From positions 310,001 to 374,000 of the forward strand of contig NZ_BAAAFQ010000004.1 in NCBI RefSeq assembly GCF_039523615.1: DNA of 64,000 bases, in the 5' to 3' direction. This stretch comes from Psychrosphaera haliotis (GTDB lineage Bacteria > Pseudomonadota > Gammaproteobacteria > Enterobacterales > Alteromonadaceae). The notes under the pieces were generated by a model, which made no database searches, was not told the DNA's origin, and saw only the letters and a program-made list of their open reading frames with translations. This document shows positions 42,584-51,224 of the stretch, piece by piece. Each line of letters starts with the position of its first letter. Within the stretch, counting starts at the first letter, position 1. Made by a program: the position numbers and the translations under genes.

Positions 42584-45538
42584 TTACTCTTCTACTGCTG
42601 TAATAACCAATGACTTGGTTGCATTATCAAAAGAGAAATAATACTTACCCGCTGGGTAATTAAAGTTTAAGTTTTGTGAATCATTTCCGTCTACTAACGT
42701 AATAGGTTGACCTAAAACGATTGTACTTTCACCAGAGTCAGCTTGAGCTGGACTCGCACCATAGTTAACCCCAAATGCACCGCCCCAATCAGCATCAGCA
42801 ATTTTAAACGAACCAGGGCCTGTTGTGGTTAGTGTTTCAGCGAAGATATTACCGCCTTCCTCATCACTCTCAGCATCTACTGGTTTAAAGTTTAAACGCA
42901 TAGTTTCGTCAGCTGCCCAATCACCAGCTCCATATATACCACCGCGAATATATATCGGAGCTTCATCGACTTTAAGCACTGGCTTACCAGGCGCTGCAAA
43001 TGAAATTGAGAAGGCATATACAGTAGAGTTTGTTGTCGTTACAAACATATCACCGTCGCCACGAATTGCTTCACCGTCTGAAGAGAAGATAAAGTCTGAG
43101 CCCCCTTTGTTGACTGCGCCCCAACTTGCATCTGCAATCTTAAACTTGTGATTTTCGCTTGCTTCTAGACCAATGATAGTTGTGTAAGTACGACTATCTT
43201 TGTCGTATTTAACTTCATCTATTTCATTAGCGCCCCATCCATTCATTGAGCCACGAAGGTATACAGGATCTTCACCATAAGGTGCAGCTTGCTCAACCTT
43301 TAGAGTAGGGTTTTCAGAATCAGATAAGTCTAACGTGAAGTCGAACTTGCCATTTTCAAGAATTGTCAAAGAGAGTGCATCAGATCCTTCTGCCAAGTCG
43401 ATTACCACTGAGTATGTAATATCAGTTTCACCGCCAGTTGCAGCGCCATATGCTAAATCGCCACCTACCAATAAATCGGTAATTGTTAGTGAGTAAGTTT
43501 GGGCTGTAAGTTCAAGTCGAGCTTTGTAAACACTGTTGCTAGTTAAGTCTAGTTGCGTTTCAGTATCGCCAATTTTTACCGCTGGCAATGCTTGAATTGC
43601 TATTTGATCGACCTTAAGAGTTGCCTCTGAAGGAGTTGTTGCATCAAATGTAAATTGGTAAACACTTGTATCTTGCATCTTGATACCGATGTCTTGCCCA
43701 ACGCCTTCGCCTGCTGTAAGTGGTTTAGGGTTTCCACCTACTTCTAACGCATCACCGCCTGAAACACCGCCATAAGAAGCTGGTTCAGACCAGTCTGCAT
43801 CAGCTATCTTAAATACATAGCTAGTAACACAATCTTCTGTACAAACGAAATCACCATGATTAGCACCCGCTGCGAATGTAATTTTACTTCCAGCAGCTAA
43901 GTCTATCATCAGGTTTTCAACAGTAGGTACTTCAGCACTTTCAGGAAGGACAACTTTATTTTCATTTTCTGCAAATACAACTTCTGTACCGTCAGCTAAA
44001 ATTAATGTCGCACCAGTAGGAATGCTATTTAAATCAAGTTCAAAGTCGATTTCTTTGCCATCGTCATCAACCGGTTGCTCGAAGGTAATTGTAGCTCCAG
44101 CTTCAACAGTTATCTCAACTGAAGTTTCAGAAGCAAATTCTAAAGTTGCATCTTCAGGGTGTTCACCATATTCAAACATCTTGTGATATTTACCAGGTGA
44201 TGTTTGTTGGAATTCCTGGCCGTCAGTTGGATTACCCCAACCGTTGAACCCACCACGTAATAAGAATGTAGTTTCTTCAGGATCAAATTCCGCAACACAT
44301 TTAGAAGCGATATCAACTTGGCCTGCACCAACTGCATACGTACCTTCAGGACAATTTTCAATAACTTGACCTAAACATGCTTCACCCGCTTCATCCAATG
44401 ATGTACCCCAACCACATGACTTTCCGCCAGCAGCTGCACCAAAATATGGATGTTGGTTAGCTAAATAAGCGCCATCTAGTACATTCGGAGTGAAACCTTC
44501 CTGGAAGAATGACATTTTGTTCAAGTTGTGGAATACAACATCGCCTGATTTACCAAGTGGAACCATTGCATCGTTTTGAGTAACTTGTTTATCGCCACCC
44601 TTTTGATAAACGATCATGTTACCGCACGAGTCGTGACTTTCTTGAAGATCAAGAATCCAGTACATACCGTAGTTATCATCGATTCCAGAATGAGCTAAAC
44701 CAGAACCCCAAGTTGTTGTTGACGTTTCTTCATTGTAGGCGGTGCAGTTAGAGTCGTTCCACACATGGATAGTGATATCAGTATAGTTACTCTCAACTTG
44801 TTCTCCGTTTTTACGATAGAACATCACAGCTTTACCAGAATCAGACGCTACTTGCGCAGCTTCAGCTACAGCTGGCGCATCTTCAATTGGATTTTCTTCA
44901 GGGATAATACAGTTGTATTTACCAGACTCATCAACCATTTGGTAATTAGGGCAATCTGTAGGCGGTGTGTAACACGCTTCTTCGCCGTTATTAGAGGCAG
45001 ATAGTGCTAATTCCAAACCTAGTGCCGCTTTGGGTAGGCGCTGAGAATTACCTAGGTAATCTGTATATGGGACAGTTTCAAACCAAGCGTCAAACCAAGT
45101 ATCAAAATCGTCACCGAAAATAACGTCTTGTTTTTGATCAATCTTAAACTGACGAGCTTCTTCTTTGGCAACAAGTCGACGAGCTTCTTCTTCTTTCGTC
45201 AAACCCAGTGTTTGGTATAGGTCATAAGTACCGTAATCAAACTCATAGGCATTAAACGAAGATCTAAAAGTTTCTTTTTCAGTGTCACTGAATGTATTGT
45301 CAGGATCGGCAATAGATAACGCAACAGTCTTAAGTGCAGCCACTTCAGTTTCTGTTAACGGATGAAAATCAGCATCTACGGTTTGAACGATATCTGGTAA
45401 TTTACACCAAAGACCTGTATTTGATTCTGCATCAAAGACGGTAGTCTTTTGTATCGTCTCTTCCTCTGTACCACAACCACTTAAGACTGTAGCTGTCGCT
45501 AATGCAGCAAGCGACAAAGGCTTTAACTTAAAATTCAT
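42584..45538 (-). CDS. Modular starch-binding outer-membrane lipoprotein
   Basis: A 984-residue lipoprotein with a lipobox (LSGC, Cys22) and no visible glycosidase catalytic motif. After a charged region (about 40-200), a CBM41/pullulanase-associated module (about 240-345: DITIHVWNDSNCTAY, DDNYGMYWILD) matches the one in the pullulanase of this window. Three later modules share the pattern RG..NGWG ... FKIADA.W: they begin near 423, 759 and 861 and resemble the X25/SusE-type beta-sandwich modules of glucan-binding proteins. It likely captures alpha-glucan at the surface for the receptor encoded divergently. Start is the ATG at 45538, with GGAGTT upstream. Confidence 0.82.
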   Translation of the reverse strand: MNFKLKPLSLAALATATVLSGCGTEEETIQKTTVFDAESNTGLWCKLPDIVQTVDADFHPLTETEVAALKTVALSIADPDNTFSDTEKETFRSSFNAYEFDYGTYDLYQTLGLTKEEEARRLVAKEEARQFKIDQKQDVIFGDDFDTWFDAWFETVPYTDYLGNSQRLPKAALGLELALSASNNGEEACYTPPTDCPNYQMVDESGKYNCIIPEENPIEDAPAVAEAAQVASDSGKAVMFYRKNGEQVESNYTDITIHVWNDSNCTAYNEETSTTTWGSGLAHSGIDDNYGMYWILDLQESHDSCGNMIVYQKGGDKQVTQNDAMVPLGKSGDVVFHNLNKMSFFQEGFTPNVLDGAYLANQHPYFGAAAGGKSCGWGTSLDEAGEACLGQVIENCPEGTYAVGAGQVDIASKCVAEFDPEETTFLLRGGFNGWGNPTDGQEFQQTSPGKYHKMFEYGEHPEDATLEFASETSVEITVEAGATITFEQPVDDDGKEIDFELDLNSIPTGATLILADGTEVVFAENENKVVLPESAEVPTVENLMIDLAAGSKITFAAGANHGDFVCTEDCVTSYVFKIADADWSEPASYGGVSGGDALEVGGNPKPLTAGEGVGQDIGIKMQDTSVYQFTFDATTPSEATLKVDQIAIQALPAVKIGDTETQLDLTSNSVYKARLELTAQTYSLTITDLLVGGDLAYGAATGGETDITYSVVIDLAEGSDALSLTILENGKFDFTLDLSDSENPTLKVEQAAPYGEDPVYLRGSMNGWGANEIDEVKYDKDSRTYTTIIGLEASENHKFKIADASWGAVNKGGSDFIFSSDGEAIRGDGDMFVTTTNSTVYAFSISFAAPGKPVLKVDEAPIYIRGGIYGAGDWAADETMRLNFKPVDAESDEEGGNIFAETLTTTGPGSFKIADADWGGAFGVNYGASPAQADSGESTIVLGQPITLVDGNDSQNLNFNYPAGKYYFSFDNATKSLVITAVEE

Positions 45539-45979
45539 AGGAAATAACTCCAATTAACTAGTGTTTTAGTTTTTAGGTGCTATTTAAAGTATGTTGTCCA
45601 CCCGCTCACGGCTTAATAGCGAGGTGTAGGTAATTGATTAACCCTGTTAATATTTATTATAATGTTGTGATTGGTGTTGCCTGGTCACAACCTTTTAATT
45701 ACCGGTCCGAAAAACGTTGATTGCAATACACTCAACCTGCCAAATTTAAACAACCCCCGAGCCTTTGTATATACTGTTATATATGCACCCTGCATGAATA
45801 CGTATGCGTACCAATGGGCGCTTGTATATTTATTAACAACTCTTTATCTTTGCATACGTTGCCAAAAAAAATAAACGTTATATAAGTGTATATAAACGCT
45901 ATTAAAGTGAATTGTTTAGTCCGATAAGCGAAATCACACTCTTCAAAAACATAACAACAACTTGTTTTGAGGAACACAC
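45539..45979. other. 441-base divergent regulatory region
   Basis: Between the starch-binding lipoprotein (leftward) and the TonB receptor (rightward). It contains LacI-type operator copy D. Leftward, TATACA (45771-45766) begins 31 bases from the operator centre. Rightward, a possible promoter TTGCCA (45859-45864), 16 bases, TATAAG (45881-45886) lies 52 bases beyond the operator. The rest is AT-rich; short ORFs inside it have no coding character. Confidence 0.5.
45794..45809 (+). promoter_or_regulatory. Putative LacI-family operator (copy D)
   Basis: ATGAATACGTATGCGT contains the shared 12-base core. It lies 171 bases before the TonB receptor start and 256 bases before the lipoprotein start, so one site may serve both. 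Confidence 0.72.
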
Positions 45980-48900
45980 ATGAAAAAGTTCAAGCCAAGT
46001 GCGCTTACGCTAGCTTTAATGCTGGGCGGCGTCACTATCGCTTCGATGCCATCTTTTGCGGTAGAAGAAACCGACAAAGAAAAAAAGGCAATTGCTGAAG
46101 CAAAAGCTAAAGCAGAAGCAGAAAAAGAATCAAATGTTGAAGTAATCGAAGTTCGCGGTTTCCGACGCAGCCTTATCAAATCTCTAAATACAAAACGATA
46201 TTCAGATACCGTAGTAGAAGCCGTATCAGCCGATGATATGGGCGCACTTCCAGACGTGTCTATCGCCGATGCAATTTCTCGACTACCAGGTGTTACTGCT
46301 GTTCGTTCAGGCGGTCAGTCTAGTGAATTAAACATTCGTGGTATGTCAGGCGGTTTTGTATTTGCAACCCTAAACGGCCGTGAAGTAGTTACAGACCAAG
46401 GTGGACGTTCTGTTCAGTTTGATCAATATCCATCAGAATTAATTAATCAAGTTCAAGTATATAAGTCTCAAAAAGCGTCTTTAGTTGAAGGCGGTGTTGC
46501 AGGTTCTATTGAACTTCAAACAGCTGACGCTCTAGATAACGAAGAACAACACACGTTCGCAATACAAACTAAAATGAGTTACAACGACTCAGCAGATGAG
46601 CATCCAGATGCAGATCCGCTAGGCAATCGTTTTAGTGTGGCTTACCAAGGTAAGTTCATGGACGATACGGTTGGCGTATCTCTAGGTTACGCTCGTTTGC
46701 AACAACCTCGTATTTCTACCCAGTTTGTTAATTATCAACCTCGTTTAGGCGTATTACCTTTTGACGGCGCGCAAGATGGCGGTTTAACGCTTCCAACTTA
46801 CGATGAAAATGGCGTTCAAGACGGTACAGAGTCTGGTAATTATATCGTTCCTCAAGGCTTCGAGTTAATGGCTCGTGGTGGTGAAGAGCTTCGTCAAGGT
46901 TTAATGGGCTCTATCTCATTTAGACCAAATGATTCTTTAACGATTAAAGCCGATGGTTTTTATTCTAAATTTGACTCTGAAGGCATTGACCGTGGTTACC
47001 GCGTAAATGGTATCGGTTCAATTTTAGATGGCTCTTCAATTGATTTTGAAAACCCAATTTTAGCCGGCGAAAATGGTGAATACATAGTTGGTGGTACTTA
47101 TTATCGTGACCGTGGCGATGTAAATGACAACCCTCCATACCCTCGTTTTAGCAATACACTAACATTGCAAACTCAAGCAGATGACAACACGACAGAAAGT
47201 GAAGTTATGTCATTTGGCGTAAATGCAGAATGGATTGTTAATGATAATTTAGTTATCGATTTTGACCTTGCTCACTCAGAAGGTGAATCTGATTACCGCG
47301 ATGAAGTAATGCGTTTAGCAATATTTCAAGATGCGTCAGCAATGAACCCAGTAGTAACAGATGACATTGTTGTTAACATTGAGACAAATGGTTTAGATTT
47401 ACCTAATCTTTCTTTTAATCCTGATGTTATGAATGCACTAACTGACCCTAACCGTATGATGGTTGGTTCTTTAGAGAAATATCCGCATTTAGAAAAGAAT
47501 GAGTCAAACTCAGCACGAGTTGATTTCAAATATACGCTAGACAGCGATCATATTTCTTCAGTTGAAGCTGGTGTGCGTTGGGCTGACCGTAAATACAAGA
47601 GTGCGCGTAAGGCATACAACTACGCAGATATTGCGGGTTACGGTGTAAACTTACGTAACGGTAACTATGTATTAGGTTACGACGAAAACGGTCAACCAAT
47701 CGAAAGCGAGACATTCCGTCCTTACCAGTTACAAGAAGGTGATTACGAAATTGTTCAGCTAGAAGGCGACTTTGCAAACTTCCCTGCATTTATTTCTGTA
47801 GATAACAGCTACATTGAAGGCTTGTGGTTAGGAAGCGAAGATACACAAGCTCGTAAAGACTGGCGTTATGACTGGACTATTTGGCAAGAAAGTGAAATTA
47901 AAGAAGAAACACTTGCTGCATATTTCCAAGCTAATCTAGATACTGAAGTATTTGGTTTGCCAATGACTGGTAATATTGGTGTACGTGTTATTCACACTGA
48001 CCAACAGGCTATCGGTGTTGAAGATCCGGTTATTAAAAATGACGGTGACCCAATTACAGATGACTTTGGCGTAACTAGAACAGTTTATAAACATACTACT
48101 TTAGGTATTGATTATACTGACGTATTGCCATCTATTAACTTAAACTTCCAGTTAACAGATCAAGATCAGCTTCGTTTTGCAGCTGCAAAAGTTATGTCTC
48201 GTCCTAATATGGCTGACATGGCCGTAAGCGGAGCATGGTCTTACAATACAGATGAATTTGATGAGTCTGTAAAAGAAGCTGACTTAAATCGTGATACTTC
48301 ACCTGAAGTACGCCCGTTTTATGCAACTCAGTTTGACCTATCTTTAGAGCACTATTTTGAAGACACTGATGGCGCAATTATCTTTGCTCTTTATTATAAA
48401 GACATTGAAAACTTCCCTGAGAAAGTAACTATTCAAGACTACAACTTTGAAGCCGACGGTATTACTGCCCCAACGGTAGATAATAATGGCGTTCCAGTTG
48501 TTTCAGGTGATTACTCTGTATTGCTAAATAACGGTAAAGGCGGTTACTTCCGCGGTGCTGAAATTGCATATACGCAAACATTCAGTTTCCTACCTGACTT
48601 ATGGCAAGGTTTAGGGGTAGCAGCTAGCTTCTCTTACACAGACAGTGAAGTAACGTCTGAGTTTGAAGCGGTATCTGGTTTAGGTGATGAAACAACACCT
48701 TACCCATTCCTTTCACCTCGTGTTTGGTCTGCAACGGTATTTTATGATTACGACGATACGTTCTCGACTCGTGTAAACGCACGTTACCGTGAAGAGTATG
48801 TTGGTAACCAAATTGCTATTGGTGATGAGCAAAAAGCTTACTTCGCAGAAGAGCTAGTTGTTGACTTCCAAGCGTCTTACCAATTCACAGAAGAGCTACA

Positions 48901-49027
48901 AGGTGTATTCTCTGTAAATAACCTTACAGATGAACCTAACCGTTCTTACTTTGGTAATCAGGCAGCTACCGGTACGCTTCAGTACTTTGGTCGCCAATTC
49001 TATGTTGGTCTGAACGCTAAGTTCTAA
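45980..49027 (+). CDS. TonB-dependent receptor for alpha-glucan oligosaccharides
   Basis: A 1015-residue outer-membrane receptor. A signal peptide (about 1-28, ending PSFA) is followed by an Ala/Lys/Glu-rich probably helical stretch (about 30-55), a TonB box (VEVIEVRGF, about 53-61), the plug (about 70-200: DVSIADAISRLPGVTAVRSGGQSSELNIRGM within it) and a 22-strand-type barrel ending in an aromatic residue (YVGLNAKF). The annotation style 'TonB-dependent receptor, CirA/FecA-like' fits. Substrate assignment to starch or maltodextrin is inferred from the divergent binding lipoprotein, the pullulanase and the shared operator. Imports ligand to the periplasm using TonB-ExbB-ExbD. Confidence 0.92.
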   Translation: MKKFKPSALTLALMLGGVTIASMPSFAVEETDKEKKAIAEAKAKAEAEKESNVEVIEVRGFRRSLIKSLNTKRYSDTVVEAVSADDMGALPDVSIADAISRLPGVTAVRSGGQSSELNIRGMSGGFVFATLNGREVVTDQGGRSVQFDQYPSELINQVQVYKSQKASLVEGGVAGSIELQTADALDNEEQHTFAIQTKMSYNDSADEHPDADPLGNRFSVAYQGKFMDDTVGVSLGYARLQQPRISTQFVNYQPRLGVLPFDGAQDGGLTLPTYDENGVQDGTESGNYIVPQGFELMARGGEELRQGLMGSISFRPNDSLTIKADGFYSKFDSEGIDRGYRVNGIGSILDGSSIDFENPILAGENGEYIVGGTYYRDRGDVNDNPPYPRFSNTLTLQTQADDNTTESEVMSFGVNAEWIVNDNLVIDFDLAHSEGESDYRDEVMRLAIFQDASAMNPVVTDDIVVNIETNGLDLPNLSFNPDVMNALTDPNRMMVGSLEKYPHLEKNESNSARVDFKYTLDSDHISSVEAGVRWADRKYKSARKAYNYADIAGYGVNLRNGNYVLGYDENGQPIESETFRPYQLQEGDYEIVQLEGDFANFPAFISVDNSYIEGLWLGSEDTQARKDWRYDWTIWQESEIKEETLAAYFQANLDTEVFGLPMTGNIGVRVIHTDQQAIGVEDPVIKNDGDPITDDFGVTRTVYKHTTLGIDYTDVLPSINLNFQLTDQDQLRFAAAKVMSRPNMADMAVSGAWSYNTDEFDESVKEADLNRDTSPEVRPFYATQFDLSLEHYFEDTDGAIIFALYYKDIENFPEKVTIQDYNFEADGITAPTVDNNGVPVVSGDYSVLLNNGKGGYFRGAEIAYTQTFSFLPDLWQGLGVAASFSYTDSEVTSEFEAVSGLGDETTPYPFLSPRVWSATVFYDYDDTFSTRVNARYREEYVGNQIAIGDEQKAYFAEELVVDFQASYQFTEELQGVFSVNNLTDEPNRSYFGNQAATGTLQYFGRQFYVGLNAKF

Positions 49028-49052
49028 CCCAACATTGATTTTTCCCTGAATG

Positions 49053-49081
49053 AAAACTGTCGCTTATGCGGCAGTTTTTTT
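49053..49081 (+). terminator. Terminator after the TonB receptor gene
   Basis: AAAACTGTCGC-TTAT-GCGGCAGTTTT (one G-T pair) runs into T7. The halogenase gene follows 62 bases later, so read-through would be needed for cotranscription. Confidence 0.85.
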
Positions 49082-49142
49082 ATCTGGAGGAAACGTTAAA
49101 ACCTGTTTATTCTAATTACAAATAATAAGAAACGTTGAAGTT

Positions 49143-50666
49143 ATGTCCGATACCAAAAATAACAACGCTAAAAATATAAAATCAGTTGCCATTGTTGGCG
49201 GTGGCAGTGCGGGATGGATGACCGCGTCTATGCTGTCTAAGCAACTTGGTAGCAGTATTCAAATCACGCTAATTGAATCAGAGCAAATCGGTACCATTGG
49301 CGTTGGCGAAGCCACGATTCCTCCAATACAGAACTTTAATCGAATTCTTGGAATTGATGAAACTGAATTTTTATCGTCATGCAACGGCAGCATAAAGCTG
49401 GCCATCGAGTTTGAAAACTGGACTAAGTTAAATCATAAATACATGCACCCTTTTGGCTCTTTTGCTGTCGACTTTGACTATATGTCTTTTCCTTATTTTT
49501 GGCTAAAAGCACGCGCAGAAGGTTATAAACGAGACCTTCAAGAGTTCTCTATTGCCTGGCACCTAGCAAGTAACAATAAATTCCAAAAGCCAAGTACAGA
49601 CCCACAGTCTCTCGCATCAAAGTTTGATTATGCTTACCATTTTGATGCTGGTAAATACGCACAATTTCTTCGCCAGTATTCTGAAAAAAATGGAGTAGTT
49701 CGTAAGGAAGGTAAAATTGTTGATGTCGTAACAAGCGACATAGACGGTTCTATTTCCACTGTTCGTTTAGAAAGTGGCGAGCTAGTAAACGCTGACTTTT
49801 TTGTAGATTGCTCAGGACAACAAGCTTTGCTCTTGGGCAAAACACTTAACGTAGAGTTTGAGTCTTGGCATGAACATTTATTAAACGACAGAGCGGTTGC
49901 TGTTCAGACCGCTCACATGTCCCAGCTTAAACCTTACACCCGATCGATAGCTCATCATGCGGGTTGGCAATGGCGAATTCCATTACAAACAAGAATGGGT
50001 AACGGCAATGTTTATGCTAGTGAATTTATGCAGCAAGATGAAGCTGAAAAACTTTTATTAGATACCGTTGAAGGGCCAACATTAACTGAGCCAAATCATA
50101 TTAAATTTAGAACTGGTAAACGGGCGAAATTTTGGCATAAAAACTGTGTTGCTATTGGCTTATCCGCTGGGTTTTTAGAGCCATTGGAGTCCACCAGCTT
50201 ACACCTAATCCAATCAGGTATTATGCGCTTAGTAAGGTTATTCCCTGATTTGTCTATGAGTCCGCTGTTGCAACAAGAATACAATAACTCTACCGCCAAA
50301 GAATACGAAGCCATCAAAGACTTTATAATCCTTCACTATAAGGCTACTGAGCGCGACGACAGCGAGTATTGGCGATACTGTAAGAACATGGTTATACCTG
50401 ATAGCTTAAAATCGCGTATAGAGCTTTACAAGGAGCATGGTCACCTGTCAGTTCATGACAAAGAACTGTTTAAGCAGGACAACTGGATGGCGGTTTTAAC
50501 TGGCCAACATGTATACCCTGAGTCTGTGGGACCAATATTAGCAGCAAAAAATGAATTGGATTTAACCCGAACGTTAGACAGCATTTATAACAACATGAAA
50601 GGGTTGGCTGCCACTGCAACTGGGCACGAAATGTATTTAATGAAAAACGCACCGTTTAAAGGCTAG
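49143..50666 (+). CDS. Tryptophan-halogenase-family flavoenzyme
   Basis: A 507-residue FADH2-dependent halogenase-family protein. The FAD motif is VAIVGGGSAGW (15-25). VGEATIPP (54-61) and CNGSIKLAIEFENW place Lys85 at the position of the catalytic lysine of PrnA/RebH, the WxWxIP signature is 275-280 (WQWRIP), and FLEPLESTS carries the conserved glutamate. All canonical residues are present, so activity is plausible. The substrate is unknown; marine relatives next to TonB receptors in carbohydrate loci are common but not understood, and tryptophan itself need not be the substrate. A flavin reductase is needed; the FMN reductase at 24 kb is a possible but unproven partner. Confidence 0.88.
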   Translation: MSDTKNNNAKNIKSVAIVGGGSAGWMTASMLSKQLGSSIQITLIESEQIGTIGVGEATIPPIQNFNRILGIDETEFLSSCNGSIKLAIEFENWTKLNHKYMHPFGSFAVDFDYMSFPYFWLKARAEGYKRDLQEFSIAWHLASNNKFQKPSTDPQSLASKFDYAYHFDAGKYAQFLRQYSEKNGVVRKEGKIVDVVTSDIDGSISTVRLESGELVNADFFVDCSGQQALLLGKTLNVEFESWHEHLLNDRAVAVQTAHMSQLKPYTRSIAHHAGWQWRIPLQTRMGNGNVYASEFMQQDEAEKLLLDTVEGPTLTEPNHIKFRTGKRAKFWHKNCVAIGLSAGFLEPLESTSLHLIQSGIMRLVRLFPDLSMSPLLQQEYNNSTAKEYEAIKDFIILHYKATERDDSEYWRYCKNMVIPDSLKSRIELYKEHGHLSVHDKELFKQDNWMAVLTGQHVYPESVGPILAAKNELDLTRTLDSIYNNMKGLAATATGHEMYLMKNAPFKG

Positions 50667-50668
50667 AG

Positions 50669-50716
50669 GTTTAAGGGTTTAAGGGTTTAAGGGTTTAAGG
50701 GTTTAAGGGTTTAAGG
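50669..50716. repeat. Six tandem copies of GTTTAAGG
   Basis: Six perfect 8-base repeats start 3 bases after the halogenase stop and end in a degenerate seventh (GTTAAACT). A likely phase-unstable simple repeat, outside any coding frame. Confidence 0.95.
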
Positions 50717-50736
50717 GTTAAACTGTTCCAGAAATA

Positions 50737-50782
50737 AAAAAGCCAAAGTTTGGGATTTAATATATCCAATACTTTGGCCTTC
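50737..50782 (-). terminator. Long hairpin terminator after yqfB
   Basis: A stem of about 15 pairs with two mismatches (GCCAAAGT... with ...ACTTTGGC) and a 7-base loop. On the minus strand it is followed by TTTTTTATTTC; on the plus strand the T tract is weak (CTTCTGTCT), though it may still serve the halogenase gene. Confidence 0.75.
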
Positions 50783-50857
50783 TGTCTAAATGTGTGAGAG
50801 TTCTAATTGTGTGAGTTCTCTATTTGTGTGAGTTTTCTAAATAATTGAAATCTCGAG

Positions 50858-51223
50858 TTACTTGAACTTACTAAACTCAATGACAAATAAGTCTGTGGTG
50901 CCCGGGTAAATATCTCCAATCACAGCCTTCAACTCTGCCAATGTCATGTTTTCCTGCGCGGCATGATCATCAGATAAATCAGCCACGTTTATTGGCGTGA
51001 CAGACAAAATTTTCAGTGCACAGAACCATCTATTATCTTCAAAGGTAGAAGCTTGAACTTCGCTACCAACCTCAAAATATGACTCTGCAGTGTCTCGAAT
51101 GGTAATGGTCTTTTTAGCGGTTAAAATATCACTTTCAAAACGCTCAAAGAACGTAATGTCCTTTGGCGCTTTCGTATTGTTAGTCGTATTGTTAGTCATA
51201 TTGCTTGCGATGCTGTTTGTCAT
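50858..51223 (-). CDS. yqfB: N4-acetylcytidine amidohydrolase, YqfB/ASCH family
   Basis: A 121-residue ASCH-domain protein closely matching E. coli YqfB, which hydrolyses N4-acetylcytidine to cytidine and acetate. Shared segments are DITFFERFESDILTAKKTIT with IRD (about 22-45), FEDNRWFCALKI, and the C-terminal AAQENMTLAELKAVIGDIYPG followed by FVIEFSKF. The catalytic Lys/Glu region lies in these blocks. An Asn/Thr-rich N-terminal extension of about 20 residues is absent from E. coli YqfB (103 residues); an internal Met9 could be the real start. The first ATG lies one base from the stop of the DUF418 gene, favouring coupling. Confidence 0.9.
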   Translation of the reverse strand: MTNSIASNMTNNTTNNTKAPKDITFFERFESDILTAKKTITIRDTAESYFEVGSEVQASTFEDNRWFCALKILSVTPINVADLSDDHAAQENMTLAELKAVIGDIYPGTTDLFVIEFSKFK

Positions 51224-51224
51224 G

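Noticed and set aside
45539..45553. Upstream TTG start for the starch-binding lipoprotein
   Set aside because: The codons it would add contain the GGAG ribosome site of the ATG at 45538, which also gives a standard lipoprotein signal.
45671..45874. 67-codon ORF in the divergent region before the TonB receptor
   Set aside because: No ribosome site, codon use and residues not protein-like, and it covers the LacI-type operator and promoter elements.
50669..50716. Tandem repeat considered as a CRISPR or telomere-like array
   Set aside because: Units are 8 bases with no spacers; a simple repeat.
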